Assembly: GCF_026162425.1 (NCBI RefSeq)
Contig: NZ_JAOBQJ010000002.1
Coordinates: forward strand, 806,001-870,000
DNA length: 64,000 nt
Direction: 5' to 3'
Source: Flexivirga meconopsidis
GTDB lineage: Bacteria; Actinomycetota; Actinomycetes; Actinomycetales; Dermatophilaceae
Under the pieces are notes generated by a model. It searched no databases and had not been told where the DNA came from. It saw nothing but the letters and a program-made list of their open reading frames with translations. The position numbers and the translations under genes were made by a program. Shown here piece by piece: positions 6,896 to 19,021 of this stretch. Numbering within the stretch: the stretch's first letter is position 1; each line of letters begins with the position of its first letter.

Positions 6896-9541
6896 TTACC
6901 GCTCGACCACGATCGCCATCGGGGTCTGCTCACCGCCCTGACCGAGCGGGTTGTCGGCGAACATCTCCTCAAACCGGGTGCGGTCGCCGGCGACGTCGGT
7001 GCCGAGCACGTTGCGGCCGATGTCGTTGGCGTCCATCACCACGGTGCCCCCGAAGGTCTGCGCGTATGCCGCAGGCACCCGCGACCGGATCAGCGCCGAC
7101 AGCCGGGCCGACACCTCGTCGGGGTCCTTCGGCGCGAGCTTCGCCGAGACGTTGGACGGGTAGGCGGAATACTCGGTCGGCCCGTCGATCGCGCGGATGT
7201 CGCCGCCGACCAGCTCGTAGAACATGCCGCGCTTGCCGATCAGCTTGCCGACCGCGCCGCCGGCGCTGGCGTAGAGCACCCGCGGCAGCCCGGCCTCCTG
7301 GATCGCCAGCTGCATGGTGAACGGCGAGCCGAGCCCGATGCCGGCCGGAGTGCGGGTGACGTACTTGGACAGCACCCGCGCCGGACGGCCGACGTTGATG
7401 TCCCAGATGAAGTAGGAACGGCCCTGGGTGATCGCGACGATCTTTTCGGAAATGAAGAAGTACCAACGCTTTCCGGCCAGTTGCGCGGCGTGCTCCGGGT
7501 CGGCGTCGAGCTCCTTGAAGAAGCCGTCGACCTCGTCGGCGACGCGCGCGTCGAGGTCGTCCTCCCGGCTGAACAGCTCGGTGCGCAGCGGGTAGCGGCG
7601 TACGGTCGCCCCACCTGCGGTGACCAGGTCGAGCTCCTTGCCCTCGTTGGCCTCCAGGTCGGTCTTGATCCGGACCGGCGCCTCGTCCTCCGGCTCGTGC
7701 TCGTCGAAGAACTCGCGCAGCCACAGCTCGATGTTGAGCAGCCGCCAGAACATCATCGAGTCGACGTCATTGGTGCCCTTGATCCAGCCCTCGAAGGCGT
7801 GCAGCACCTCGGGCTGGTCGAAGTAGGGCCGGTTCGCGAAAGACTCCGACAGGAAGATCCCGTAGAAGTGGTTCTTCAGCCGCATGAACCACTCGCCCTG
7901 CGGGGTGGTGAAGCCGATCTTATTGCGGCGCCGGTTGATCGACTCAGGCAGCAGCCCGCGGGTGGCGTCGCGCAGCACCCGCTTGTTCCAGCCGTTCTTG
8001 ATGATCGCCTCGTCGGACAGGCTGAAGATGAACTTCACCACCTCCTTGTCGAGGAACGGCACGCGTCCCTCGAGCGAGAAGCGCATGGTGTTCTTGTCCT
8101 CGTAGCGCAGCAGCGACGGCAGCGAGCCCACGAAGAGGTCCTCGATCAGGCGCTTCTTGAGGTTGCTGCCCTCGACGCTGTAGCGCTCCCCCGAGTAACT
8201 CTTCGCGAAGTCTCCGCCCATCAGCTGCGTGGCCGCAATCCCCTTCTGGCGCTTGAGTTTCGCCTTCAGCTTGAAGCGACCGAGCCGGTAGAGGACGTCG
8301 AGGCTGCGGGCGAGTTCGGCGGCGGCCTTGGTCGCGCCCTGAGCGCGCAGCTGACGCAGATAGACGAAGTAGTAGGGGATGTAGCCGGCCATCATCTCGT
8401 CGGCGCCCTGGCCGTCGAGCAGCACGGTGACGTGCTGGGTCGCCTCACGCATCACCTGATACTGCGCATAGGGACCGGAGGAGATCAGCGGCTCCTCCTG
8501 GGTGCGGATGAAGTCACGCAGGTCGGCCTTGAACTCGTCGGCCGTCGGCAGGATCTTGTGCGCGTCGACATGCCCGCGGCAGATGTCGAGCACCGCGTCG
8601 ACGTACTTCTCCTCGTCGTTGAGCGAGCCGGGGAAGACCGCGGAGAAGGTGTTCTGCTGGGCGCCGACCGCTTCCTTGGTGGTCTCGTCGCCCTGGTTGA
8701 GCAGCTGGTTGATGATCACCGCGACCGCGCTGGAGTCCAGCCCCCCGGACAGCGACGTGCCGACCGGCACCTCGGACTGCAGCCGGAGGCGGACCGCCTC
8801 GATCAGCCGCGCCTTGTAGTCCGCGGCGGCGGCATCGTCATACGGGCGCTGCTCGGTGGCGAGCTCCGCGAGCTCCTCGCGCAGCCGGGTGTATGGCGCG
8901 CGCTGCACGCCACTCGCGTCGACCGTCAGCGCCTCCCCCGGCTCGAGTCGCTCGATGCCGTCGAAGAACGTCTCGCGACCGTCCTCGTGGATGCGGAAGC
9001 GCAGGTAGCGGTAGATGGTGCGGTCGTTCGGCTTCTTCTCGTAGAGCCCGGACGCGAGGATCGACTTGATCTCCGAGGCGAACAGGAAGGTGCCGCCGGA
9101 CTGCGCGACATACAACGGCTTGATGCCGAAGTGGTCGCGGCTCAGGGTGAGGCGCTGCTCCTTGCCGTCCCAGATCGCCAGGCCCCACATGCCGTTGAAG
9201 CGGTCGAACGCCTCGCTGCCCCACTGCGCGAACGCCTCCAGCACAACCTCGGTGTCGGAGTCGGTGGTGAAATCGTGGCCGAGTTGCTCCAACTCGGCGC
9301 GCAGCTCCAGGTAGTTGTAGACCTCGCCGTTGTAGACGATGGTGAAGCGGCCGTCCTTGGTCGTCATCGGCTGCTGGCCGTGCGCGACGTCGATGATCGA
9401 CAGGCGGCGGTGGCCGAGGCCGAGCTCGCCATCGGTGAAGGTGCCCTGCCCGTCGGGGCCACGGTGCGCCTGGCTGTCGTTCATCCGCTGCAGCATCGCT
9501 GCGTTGCCGCCCGGGCCGAGGTATCCGACGATTCCACACAT
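6896..9541 (-). CDS. asnB: Asparagine synthetase B fused to a CofE-like (F420 gamma-glutamyl ligase-like) domain
   Basis: Residues 1 to about 215 are a class II glutamine amidotransferase with nucleophile Cys2 (MCGIVGYLG). Residues from about 225 to 617 are the ATP-dependent synthetase, with the pyrophosphatase loop SGGLDSS at 265-271. A Glu/Asp-rich linker then leads to about 250 further residues absent from ordinary AsnB (554 aa in E. coli). These contain ISEKIVAITQGRS, KLIGKRGMFYELVGGDIRAI, IDGPTEYSAYPSN, KLAPKDP and MDANDIGRNVLG, which resemble the coenzyme F420-0:L-glutamate ligase family. The known reaction of the first half is aspartate + glutamine + ATP to asparagine; what the C-terminal half adds is unknown. 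It is divergent from the lipoprotein gene and has no visible operon partner. Confidence 0.85.
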   Translation of the reverse strand: MCGIVGYLGPGGNAAMLQRMNDSQAHRGPDGQGTFTDGELGLGHRRLSIIDVAHGQQPMTTKDGRFTIVYNGEVYNYLELRAELEQLGHDFTTDSDTEVVLEAFAQWGSEAFDRFNGMWGLAIWDGKEQRLTLSRDHFGIKPLYVAQSGGTFLFASEIKSILASGLYEKKPNDRTIYRYLRFRIHEDGRETFFDGIERLEPGEALTVDASGVQRAPYTRLREELAELATEQRPYDDAAAADYKARLIEAVRLRLQSEVPVGTSLSGGLDSSAVAVIINQLLNQGDETTKEAVGAQQNTFSAVFPGSLNDEEKYVDAVLDICRGHVDAHKILPTADEFKADLRDFIRTQEEPLISSGPYAQYQVMREATQHVTVLLDGQGADEMMAGYIPYYFVYLRQLRAQGATKAAAELARSLDVLYRLGRFKLKAKLKRQKGIAATQLMGGDFAKSYSGERYSVEGSNLKKRLIEDLFVGSLPSLLRYEDKNTMRFSLEGRVPFLDKEVVKFIFSLSDEAIIKNGWNKRVLRDATRGLLPESINRRRNKIGFTTPQGEWFMRLKNHFYGIFLSESFANRPYFDQPEVLHAFEGWIKGTNDVDSMMFWRLLNIELWLREFFDEHEPEDEAPVRIKTDLEANEGKELDLVTAGGATVRRYPLRTELFSREDDLDARVADEVDGFFKELDADPEHAAQLAGKRWYFFISEKIVAITQGRSYFIWDINVGRPARVLSKYVTRTPAGIGLGSPFTMQLAIQEAGLPRVLYASAGGAVGKLIGKRGMFYELVGGDIRAIDGPTEYSAYPSNVSAKLAPKDPDEVSARLSALIRSRVPAAYAQTFGGTVVMDANDIGRNVLGTDVAGDRTRFEEMFADNPLGQGGEQTPMAIVVER

Positions 9542-9644
9542 GCGGGCCAGCTTATTTCGTGGAGTCCGCCATACCTAAACGGCGCGGCTGATCACCGGCC
9601 GGCGACCAGCCTTCTCCCAGAGTCCGCTCCTAGCGTCGGCGCCC

Positions 9645-10235
9645 ATGTCCATGAAAACCGCCCGTTACGCAGCAGTTCCCTCCGCGCTGACCCTCGTGCT
9701 GATCACCGGGTGCAACAGCGGCTCCGGATCGTCTGCTGCGAGTTCGCAACCGGCCGCCGGCGGTTCGTCGACCGCAGTCGCCTCGGCCGGCGCCTCGGCA
9801 TCGCCGGCCTCGACGCAGCAGTGCCCGACCTCCAACACGCGCTCGTTCGCCAAGACCCGCTTCGTGACCGACCTCGGACTGGCCGCGGGCACCTTCCACC
9901 GCTGGCTCTACAAGCCCTACCAGGACGGCCAGTTCAAGAAGGGCGCCAACGGCCGGATCAAGGCGGGCATCAAGGCCGCCGCGATCACCGCGCTCGACAT
10001 CAAGCTGCTCGACAACGCCAAGAAGAACGCCCAGGCCAACCCGACCCTCTGCAAGCACCTCTACCAGCCGATCAGCAACGCCGTCGACAAGCTCGGCAAC
10101 CTCAAGGGCGAGATCACCTCGGGCAACCTGACGTCGGCGGTCGCCACCAACGGCATCCTGGGCTCGATCCTCAGCACTGCCAAGCAGAACGGCCTCAACG
10201 TCACCGAAACGACCGACCAGAGCAAGGCGTCGTAA
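9645..10235 (+). CDS. Putative secreted lipoprotein, function unknown
   Basis: About 196 residues with a signal peptide and lipobox LITGC, so the mature protein would begin at the cysteine and be anchored to the membrane outer face. A Ser/Ala/Gly-rich linker of about 40 residues follows, then a helical, Lys-rich domain with two cysteines (QCP and LCKHL) that might form a disulfide. Either ATG 9645 or ATG 9651 could be the start. I recognise no family. It is divergent from asnB (103-base gap). Confidence 0.7.
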   Translation: MSMKTARYAAVPSALTLVLITGCNSGSGSSAASSQPAAGGSSTAVASAGASASPASTQQCPTSNTRSFAKTRFVTDLGLAAGTFHRWLYKPYQDGQFKKGANGRIKAGIKAAAITALDIKLLDNAKKNAQANPTLCKHLYQPISNAVDKLGNLKGEITSGNLTSAVATNGILGSILSTAKQNGLNVTETTDQSKAS

Positions 10236-10274
10236 TCAGTCGGGGTCATGCGACGGGCGTGACAGCATGACCCG

Positions 10275-11096
10275 GTGATCGGGATCCTGGGGGCCGTGGC
10301 CGCGGCGATCGCCTACGGCAGCGCCACGATCCTCCAGGCGATCGGGGTGCGCCGGCTCGGGGCGATGCCCGCCGGGTCCGGCTGGGTCGCCCGGGTGCGC
10401 GCCGGTCAGTTGTATGCCGTGGGTCTCGCCCTCGACGGCCTCGGCTTCGTGTTGTCCTTTGCGGCGCTGCGCACCCTGCCGCTCTTCCTGGTCGAGTCGA
10501 TGCTCGCCTCGTCGGTCGCGGTGACCGCGGTGCTGGCCGTCCTGGTGCTTCACGTGCGGCTCAGCAGCCGCGAGGTCGGTGCACTCCTCGTGGTCGGAAT
10601 CGGATTGGTATTGCTGGCAATCAGCGCACAGGAGGGCGCCGGGCGGCACGTCGGCACCCGCGGCGGCTGGTGGCTGTTCGCGCTCGGGGTGCTCGTGGCA
10701 TTGGTCTTCGCGGCCGGTTACTTCGATCACTCCCCCGCACGCTCGTCGGTCGTGCTGGCCGTCGCCAGCGGGCTGGGCTTCGGAGTGACCGGCATCGTCG
10801 CCCGAGTGCTCGAGCCGTCTGATCCGTTGTGGCACTCCGTCGCCCAGCCGCAGCTGTGGGCGTTGGTGATCGCCGGGGCGGTCGCGATCGTCGCCTATGG
10901 CTTCGCGCTGGACCGGGGACGCACGACCAGCGTCGCCGCGATCACCTTCGCGGTCGAGACGATCGTGCCGGCCGCGATCGGGTTGGCCTTCCTCGGCGAT
11001 CAGGTGCGGCACGGGTTCGTCATCGTCGCGCCGATTGGTTTCGCCGTCACGCTCGCCGGTTGTCTCGCGCTCGCCGGAAGGGCAGAGGTGGAGTGA
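10275..11096 (+). CDS. EamA/DMT-like multi-pass membrane transporter
   Basis: 273 residues, nearly all hydrophobic, with about nine to ten membrane segments in two related halves, as in small drug/metabolite transporters. It starts with GTG 10275, 39 bases after the lipoprotein gene on the same strand. The glycine-rich start IGILGAVAAAIAYGSATILQ and the closing FVIVAPIGFAVTLAGCLALAG are typical of the superfamily. Substrate unknown. It converges on the HIT-like gene with a 4-base gap. Confidence 0.7.
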   Translation: MIGILGAVAAAIAYGSATILQAIGVRRLGAMPAGSGWVARVRAGQLYAVGLALDGLGFVLSFAALRTLPLFLVESMLASSVAVTAVLAVLVLHVRLSSREVGALLVVGIGLVLLAISAQEGAGRHVGTRGGWWLFALGVLVALVFAAGYFDHSPARSSVVLAVASGLGFGVTGIVARVLEPSDPLWHSVAQPQLWALVIAGAVAIVAYGFALDRGRTTSVAAITFAVETIVPAAIGLAFLGDQVRHGFVIVAPIGFAVTLAGCLALAGRAEVE

Positions 11097-11100
11097 CGCC

Positions 11101-11742
11101 TCAGCCGTCGAGCCGCCCTACCGCTCCACCGTATGCCGGGACAAGCGCCTCACCGATCGGCCGAGCGTTGGCCTGGGCCACCGCACGCGGGACGCGCGGC
11201 AGATTCTCCTCCCAGTCCAGCAATGGCGAGCCACGCAGCTGCAGCATGCGGGCTGGTCGGCCGAACAACCACAGGTGCAGGTGGGCGCCGCCGTCGCCAT
11301 ACTTGGCGATCTGCGCGCGGCCGACGCTCGGCAGCGCCTCGATGCCGGCACTGATCGTGGCGATCAGCCGGCCGAACTCGGCGGCCCAATCCGCAGGCAT
11401 GGTGGGCAGATCCATGTGCCGCTTCGGGCCGAGCGACAGCACGACCGGCAGTCCGGTGTCGGGCACGATCGTCAGCCGCCACCGATCGTTCGACCAGACG
11501 AGCAGGCCGTCGTCCGCAGAGTCGGGTCCGGCACAGTCGCAGGTGGCCGGGTCCTCACCGCGCCGGTCGGGCTCGGCGTCGGCCAGCGGCTGCAGCGGCT
11601 TGATCCGCAGGCTCTCGGTCTCGAAGGGGAAGATGTCCCAGCCCGGCATCTCCTCGACCGCGACCGGCAGCCGGCCCTCGTCGTCGGTCGCCGCCGCGAC
11701 GCGCGCGTAGTAGTCCTCGATGCTCTCCGGGGTGGATGTCAT
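11101..11742 (-). CDS. HIT-like superfamily protein
   Basis: 213 residues. The segment GAHLHLWLFGRP resembles the His-x-His-x motif of histidine-triad and GalT-like hydrolases/transferases that act on nucleotide phosphates. A Cys-Asp-Cys near residue 76 could bind metal. The central part (VWSNDRWRL, GLPVVLSLGPKRHMDLPTM) looks like the substrate-binding strand region of that fold. Start ATG 11742 is the first in-frame methionine after the upstream repeat region. The exact reaction is unknown. Confidence 0.65.
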   Translation of the reverse strand: MTSTPESIEDYYARVAAATDDEGRLPVAVEEMPGWDIFPFETESLRIKPLQPLADAEPDRRGEDPATCDCAGPDSADDGLLVWSNDRWRLTIVPDTGLPVVLSLGPKRHMDLPTMPADWAAEFGRLIATISAGIEALPSVGRAQIAKYGDGGAHLHLWLFGRPARMLQLRGSPLLDWEENLPRVPRAVAQANARPIGEALVPAYGGAVGRLDG

Positions 11743-11848
11743 GCCCGCAGGGTAGGCCGCGCAGGGGTCAGTCGGTCGCAATGACGACTGCCTCGGGCAT
11801 GTGCCGACTTCGAATGTGCACCCGGGGACCACATGGCGCTGGTTTAGG

Positions 11849-11948
11849 GCGACCGTCGTCACAAAAGTGCGCCCCCGGCCGAATCGCGGCCGGACCGCGC
11901 GACCGTCGTCACAAAAGTGCAGCCCACGACAGTTGCGGCATCCGCACG
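11849..11948. repeat. Two tandem copies of a ~50-bp intergenic repeat related to the array at 29.76-30.0 kb
   Basis: Two copies begin GCGACCGTCGTCACAAAAGT at 11849 and 11899 (period 50). The same core, with GG in place of AC and A, occurs five times at 29757-29994, so this is a dispersed intergenic family. A possible third, decayed copy lies just upstream (from about 11799). No coding function is apparent. Confidence 0.75.
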
Positions 11949-11975
11949 CCACCACAACCGCGAACCCGTCCCGCA

Positions 11976-12022
11976 CACGCGAAAGCGCCCCGGACCGAAT
12001 CAGTCCGGGGCGCTTTCGCGTG
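11976..12022 (-). terminator. Strong hairpin terminator after atpD
   Basis: Twenty-base perfect arms (11976-11995 and 12003-12022) with a 7-base loop CGAATCA lie 15 bases beyond the atpD stop on the minus strand. No T-tract follows. Its presence indicates that the main atp transcript ends here, before the place where atpC would normally be. Confidence 0.85.
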
Positions 12023-12037
12023 CTCGAGAGAAGAGGC

Positions 12038-13555
<1,518 letters not shown>

Positions 13556-14470
13556 TCAGGACGCGTCTGCCAGGGCGCTGGCACCGCCGACGATCTCGCT
13601 GATCTCTTGGGTGATCTCGGCCTGCCGCGCCTGGTTGGCGAGGCGGGTGTAGGTCTTGATGAGGTCCTCGGCGTTGTCGGTTGCCGACTTCATCGCACGC
13701 TGGCGCGCCGCGAGCTCGGAGGCCGCCGACTGCAGCAACGCGTTGTAGATGCGCGCCGTGACGTACTTCGGCAGCAGCGCGTCGAGCACCTCGTCGGCGC
13801 TCGGCTCGAACTCGTACAGCGGCAGCGGACCCGAGTCGGGCTTGCCGTCACCGTCGGTGTCGATCTCACCCTCGACGACCTCCAGCGGCAGCAACCGCAC
13901 GACCTGCGGCTCCTGGGTGACCATGCTGACGAAGCGGGTGTAGACGATGTGGACCTCGTCGACGCCACCCTCCTCGCTGCCGGCGATGAACTGAGCAGTC
14001 AGTTCGTCACCGATCTCCTTGGCGACCTCGAAGTCGGGACCGTCGGTGAAGCCGGTCCACTCCTTGGCGAAGTCACGCCGCCGGAAGCGGTAGTAGCTGA
14101 CCGCCTTGCGGCCGACCAGGTAGGCGACGACCTCCTTGCCCTCATTGTTCAGCCGCTCGATGAGCTCGGCGGCCTTCTTGATGGCGTTCACCGAGTAGGC
14201 GCCCGCCAGCCCGCGGTCGCTGGTGCAGATCAGCACCGCCGCGCGCTTGGGGTCCACCCGCTCGGTTGTCAGGGGGTGGTCGGTGTTGCTGTTCGTGGCC
14301 ACCGCCGAGCACGCCCGGGTGAGGGCCAACGCGTAGGGCGTCGACTCCTCCACCCGCTTGCGGGCCTTGACCACCCGCGACGCGGCGATGAGCTCCATCG
14401 CGCGGGTGATCTTCTTGGTGGCCTGGACGGACCGGATGCGCTGGCGGTAGATCCGCGTCTGCGCTGCCAT
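13556..14470 (-). CDS. atpG: ATP synthase F1 gamma subunit
   Basis: Central rotor shaft, 304 residues. The N-terminal helix [25 protein letters not shown] and the C-terminal helix with [28 protein letters not shown]-like sequence form the coiled coil that turns inside alpha3beta3. An Asp/Gly-rich insertion around [13 protein letters not shown] near the middle is typical of actinobacterial gamma subunits. It lies between atpA and atpD. Confidence 0.97.
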   Translation of the reverse strand: MAAQTRIYRQRIRSVQATKKITRAMELIAASRVVKARKRVEESTPYALALTRACSAVATNSNTDHPLTTERVDPKRAAVLICTSDRGLAGAYSVNAIKKAAELIERLNNEGKEVVAYLVGRKAVSYYRFRRRDFAKEWTGFTDGPDFEVAKEIGDELTAQFIAGSEEGGVDEVHIVYTRFVSMVTQEPQVVRLLPLEVVEGEIDTDGDGKPDSGPLPLYEFEPSADEVLDALLPKYVTARIYNALLQSAASELAARQRAMKSATDNAEDLIKTYTRLANQARQAEITQEISEIVGGASALADAS

Positions 14471-14516
14471 GTCGTCCCCTTCCTAGTCTTAGTCGTGGTC
14501 GGTCAGCTGCCGGCGA

Positions 14517-16154
14517 TCAGTTGGACCGCTGCTTGACGATCTGCGCCTGGTCGATCTGGTCCTGCGCGATCTCGTCGTGCGACACAGCGCCTTCGCCGCC
14601 GTGCTCCGGGCCGGCCTGGAACTGCGACTTGACTCGCTTCACGGTCTCCTCGAAGACCTGCTTGCCGTCGTCGTCGAGCTTGGTGGTCTCCTCGATCGCG
14701 TCGAGGGTGCCCTTCTGCTCGCGCTTCAGCGTGTCGAGGAACTCCGCCTCAAAGCGCGGCACGTCGTCGACGGCCACGTCGTCGAGCTGCCCCGTCGTAC
14801 CGGCCCAGATCGAGGCGACCTGGCTGGACAGCGAGTAGGGGTCGTTCTGCGGCTGCTTGAACAGCGCCATCAGACGGTCACCACGGGCCAGCTGATGGCG
14901 GGACGCGGCGTCCAGGTCGGAGGCGAACATCGCGAAGGCCTGCATCTCGCGGTACTGCGCCAGGTCGACCTTGATCGAGCCGGTGACGGCCTTCATCGCC
15001 TTGGTCATGGCGGCACCACCGACACGCGACACCGACACACCGACGTCGACCGCCGGGCGCTGGTTGGCGTTGAACAGGTCGGCCTGCAGGTAGATCTGAC
15101 CGTCGGTGATCGAGATGACGTTGGTCGGGATGTATGCCGAAACGTCGCCCGCCTTGGTCTCGATGATCGGCAGACCGGTCATCGAACCGCCACCGAGCTC
15201 GTCGGACAACTTCGCGCAACGCTCGAGCAGCCGGCTGTGCAGGTAGAACACGTCACCCGGGTAGGCCTCGCGGCCCGGCGGGCGGCGCAGCAGCAGCGAC
15301 ATCGCGCGGTAGGCCTCGGCCTGCTTGGTCAGGTCGTCGAAGACGATCAGGACGTGCTTGCCCTGGTACATCCAGTGCTGGCCGAGGGCCGAGCCGGTGA
15401 ACGGCGCGAGGTACTTAAAGCCCGCGGCGTCGCCGGCCGGCGCGTTGACGATGGTGGTGTATTCCATCGCGCCGGCCTCTTCGAGGGTGCGGCGCACCTC
15501 GGCGACGGTGGAGTTCTTCTGGCCGACCGCGACGTAGATGCAGCGCACCTGCTTGTTCGGGTCACCGGTCGCCCAGTTGGCCTTCTGGTTGATGATCGTG
15601 TCGGTGGCGATCGTGGTCTTACCGGTCTTGCGGTCACCGATGATCAGCTGGCGCTGGCCGCGGCCGATCGGGGTCATCGCGTCGATCGCCTTGATGCCGG
15701 TCATCATCGGCTCGAAGACCGACTTACGGGACACGACGTTGGGCGCCTGCAGCTCCAACTCACGGCGGGTCTCGGCCTTGATGTCGCCGAGGCCGTCAAG
15801 CGGCTGGCCGAGCGGGTCCACAACCCGGCCGAGGAACGCGTCACCGACCGGGACCGAGAGCACCTCGCCGGTGCGCTTGACCTCCTGGCCTTCCTCGATG
15901 CCGCCGAACTCGCCGAGCACGACGACACCGATGTCGTGCACGTCGAGGTTCAGCGCGATGCCGAGCGTGCCGTCCTCGAACTGCAGCAGCTCGTTGGTCA
16001 TTGCCGACGGCAGGCCCTCGACGTGCGCGATGCCGTCAGCGGCGTCGGCGACGGTGCCGACCTCTTCGCGGCTCGCGGCACCCGGCTCGTAGGACCGGAC
16101 ATAGCCGTCCAGTGCTTCCCGGATCTCGTCCGGACGGATCGAAAGCTCCGTCAT
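14517..16154 (-). CDS. atpA: ATP synthase F1 alpha subunit
   Basis: Non-catalytic nucleotide-binding subunit, 545 residues. The P-loop GDRKTGKT includes Lys179. The N-terminal part ([15 protein letters not shown]) and the [15 protein letters not shown] segment are diagnostic. The C-terminus has about 30 extra charged residues compared with E. coli, as in Mycobacterium. It is followed by atpG after 46 bases. Confidence 0.98.
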   Translation of the reverse strand: MTELSIRPDEIREALDGYVRSYEPGAASREEVGTVADAADGIAHVEGLPSAMTNELLQFEDGTLGIALNLDVHDIGVVVLGEFGGIEEGQEVKRTGEVLSVPVGDAFLGRVVDPLGQPLDGLGDIKAETRRELELQAPNVVSRKSVFEPMMTGIKAIDAMTPIGRGQRQLIIGDRKTGKTTIATDTIINQKANWATGDPNKQVRCIYVAVGQKNSTVAEVRRTLEEAGAMEYTTIVNAPAGDAAGFKYLAPFTGSALGQHWMYQGKHVLIVFDDLTKQAEAYRAMSLLLRRPPGREAYPGDVFYLHSRLLERCAKLSDELGGGSMTGLPIIETKAGDVSAYIPTNVISITDGQIYLQADLFNANQRPAVDVGVSVSRVGGAAMTKAMKAVTGSIKVDLAQYREMQAFAMFASDLDAASRHQLARGDRLMALFKQPQNDPYSLSSQVASIWAGTTGQLDDVAVDDVPRFEAEFLDTLKREQKGTLDAIEETTKLDDDGKQVFEETVKRVKSQFQAGPEHGGEGAVSHDEIAQDQIDQAQIVKQRSN

Positions 16155-16232
16155 TGTTCCTTCTCCTCTTCGGGGCTGGTGGCCCGTAGGTCCTGCTTAA
16201 GCGTGTATGCCGTTGTGAGTTGCGCCACGAGG

Positions 16233-17045
16233 TCAGCCCGCCATGCTGCGGCGGACATCCTCCAGACGAGTCGCGATGGTGCCGTCGATGACCTCGTCGC
16301 CGACCTGCACCCGCATGCCGCCGACCACGTTCGGGTCGACCAGCACGTTGAGCTGCACGGGGCGGCCGTAGAGGCCGGCCAGTGCCTTACCGAGCCGGGA
16401 CCGCTGTTCGGCGGTCGGCTCGACCGCCGCGGTCACCGTGGCGACCAACTGGTCGCGCAGTTGCGCGGCCACGCCGACATACGACTCGAGCACCCGCTCG
16501 ACACGGCGTCCGCCCGGGTTGGCCGCCGCCTGGCGGGCCAGCCGCACGGTCTCCGGTGCAGCCTTGCCCTCGAGCAGCTTGCCGACCAGGTCGGCCTTGT
16601 CGGCGCCGGAGCGGCGACGGTCGCCGAGTGCGTCCCGCAGACCGGAGTCGCGGGCCACCGTCCGCTCGAAGCGGAACAACTCGTCCTCGACCTGGTCGAG
16701 GCGACCCGCGCGGTCCGCCGAGGTCAGCACGGCCTCGACTCCGAGCTGGTCCAGCGCGTCGCCGAGGTCACGCTCGTCGGCCCAACGCTGCCCGACCGCG
16801 ACTCGCACGACCTCCAGCACGCCGTCACTCACCTTGCCTCCGAACAGCTTGTCGGCCAGGCCACGCTTGGCGGCCGCGTCACTGGTCGGGTCGGTGAGCG
16901 CCCGACGCAACGGTGCGCTGCCGCCGAGCACCTGGGAGACCGCGAAGAGCTCGTCGCCAGCGGTCGCCGGGTCGGCGCCGGAGGCGAGCAGCTCCGTCAG
17001 GTCCTGCCGCGAGGTCAGCAGCGCAGCGCGGGACGGGCCCTGCAT
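16233..17045 (-). CDS. atpH: ATP synthase F1 delta subunit
   Basis: Peripheral-stalk subunit, 270 residues, longer than the E. coli protein (177) but similar to other actinobacterial delta subunits. The C-terminal VDPNVVGGMRVQVGDEVIDGTI is the family signature. In M. tuberculosis delta is fused to a b-like domain; here it is a separate protein. Its ATG at 17045 overlaps the last base of the atpF stop codon (TGATG), implying translational coupling. Confidence 0.95.
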   Translation of the reverse strand: MQGPSRAALLTSRQDLTELLASGADPATAGDELFAVSQVLGGSAPLRRALTDPTSDAAAKRGLADKLFGGKVSDGVLEVVRVAVGQRWADERDLGDALDQLGVEAVLTSADRAGRLDQVEDELFRFERTVARDSGLRDALGDRRRSGADKADLVGKLLEGKAAPETVRLARQAAANPGGRRVERVLESYVGVAAQLRDQLVATVTAAVEPTAEQRSRLGKALAGLYGRPVQLNVLVDPNVVGGMRVQVGDEVIDGTIATRLEDVRRSMAG

Positions 17046-17629
17046 CAGGCGCCCTCGTCGGCGCTGCCGACCTTCTGCGGCTTCACGTCGCCGGCCTCGA
17101 GGTCGGCGAGGAAACGCTCGACGATGCCGCGCTGGCGGGTCTCGTCCTCCAGCGACTCCCCGACGATCTTGCCGGCGAGGTCGGTGGACAAGCGGCCGAC
17201 GTGGCCCCGCAGTTCGACCTGGGCCTGCTGACGCTCGGCCTCGGTCTGCTTGTGCGCGCTGTCGATGATGCGATCGGACTCGGCGCCCGCCTGGTCGCGC
17301 ATCTCGGCGATGATCTGCGCGCCCTGCGACCGGGCGTCCTCACGGATGCGAGCAGCTTCGGCGCGGGCGTCGGCCAGCTGGGCCTCGTACTGCGACTTGG
17401 CCTGCTCGGCTTCCTTCTGCGCCTGCTCCGCCTGCTCCATACCGCCCTCGATGGCGGCGGTGCGCTCGGCGTACATCTGCTCCATCCGCGGCACGATCTT
17501 GGTCTTCATCAACCAATAGACGATCGCGAAGAAGATCAGACCGGCGATCATCTCTCCCGGCTGCGGCAGCAGCGGGAGCTTCTCGGGCCAACCGACCTCG
17601 CCACCGCTCGCCTTAACGATGCTCAACAT
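17045..17629 (-). CDS. atpF: ATP synthase F0 b subunit
   Basis: 194 residues: an N-terminal membrane helix (about residues 27-45, MIAGLIFFAIVYWLM) and a long Ala/Glu/Gln-rich helix that dimerises as the stator stalk, with the characteristic AEAARIREDARSQGAQIIAEM stretch. The stop overlaps the atpH start by one base. Confidence 0.96.
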   Translation of the reverse strand: MLSIVKASGGEVGWPEKLPLLPQPGEMIAGLIFFAIVYWLMKTKIVPRMEQMYAERTAAIEGGMEQAEQAQKEAEQAKSQYEAQLADARAEAARIREDARSQGAQIIAEMRDQAGAESDRIIDSAHKQTEAERQQAQVELRGHVGRLSTDLAGKIVGESLEDETRQRGIVERFLADLEAGDVKPQKVGSADEGA

Positions 17630-17680
17630 GGGTCACTCCTTGGAGCGCTGAACCTAGGGAATCGGGAACGTTCGAAAGGC

Positions 17681-18814
<1,134 letters not shown>

Positions 18815-18818
<4 letters not shown>

Positions 18819-19021
18819 AAGATCTCCTCGGCCAGTGATACGTCGGTCGGTCGGGCTGGGGTCGGCGCGAACTCGCGCCGGAAAAGTTGTCGGGCAAGCA
18901 CTGCGGGCACCGCGAAATCGCCGCGCACGTGGCTGGCCACTGCGTACGCTACCCGACGGTCACCCGTGCTGGGGACGCGGCCGTTGCCACATCGACCTGA
19001 GCGCAAGCTGAGTTGCTTCAT
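18815..19021 (-). CDS. Possible small protein of 68 aa between atpI and atpB
   Basis: The frame begins with an ATG whose bases overlap the atpI stop (ATGA at 19018-19021) and ends with a TGA overlapping the atpB GTG start (18815-18818), so it would be translationally coupled on both sides. The product is Arg-rich and has no membrane helix or recognised domain. Third-position GC is only about 72% by hand count, lower than the flanking genes, which argues against a long-standing gene. It may be a coupling leader or chance. Confidence 0.35.

Noticed and set aside
7481-10270. 929-codon open frame on the plus strand opposite asnB
   Set aside because: It is the shadow of asnB caused by high GC; no domain is recognisable and it overlaps the lipoprotein gene in another frame.
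14577-17231. 884-codon plus-strand frame opposite atpA and atpH
   Set aside because: Antisense to verified ATP synthase genes, with an Arg/Asp/Val-rich product that has no domain.
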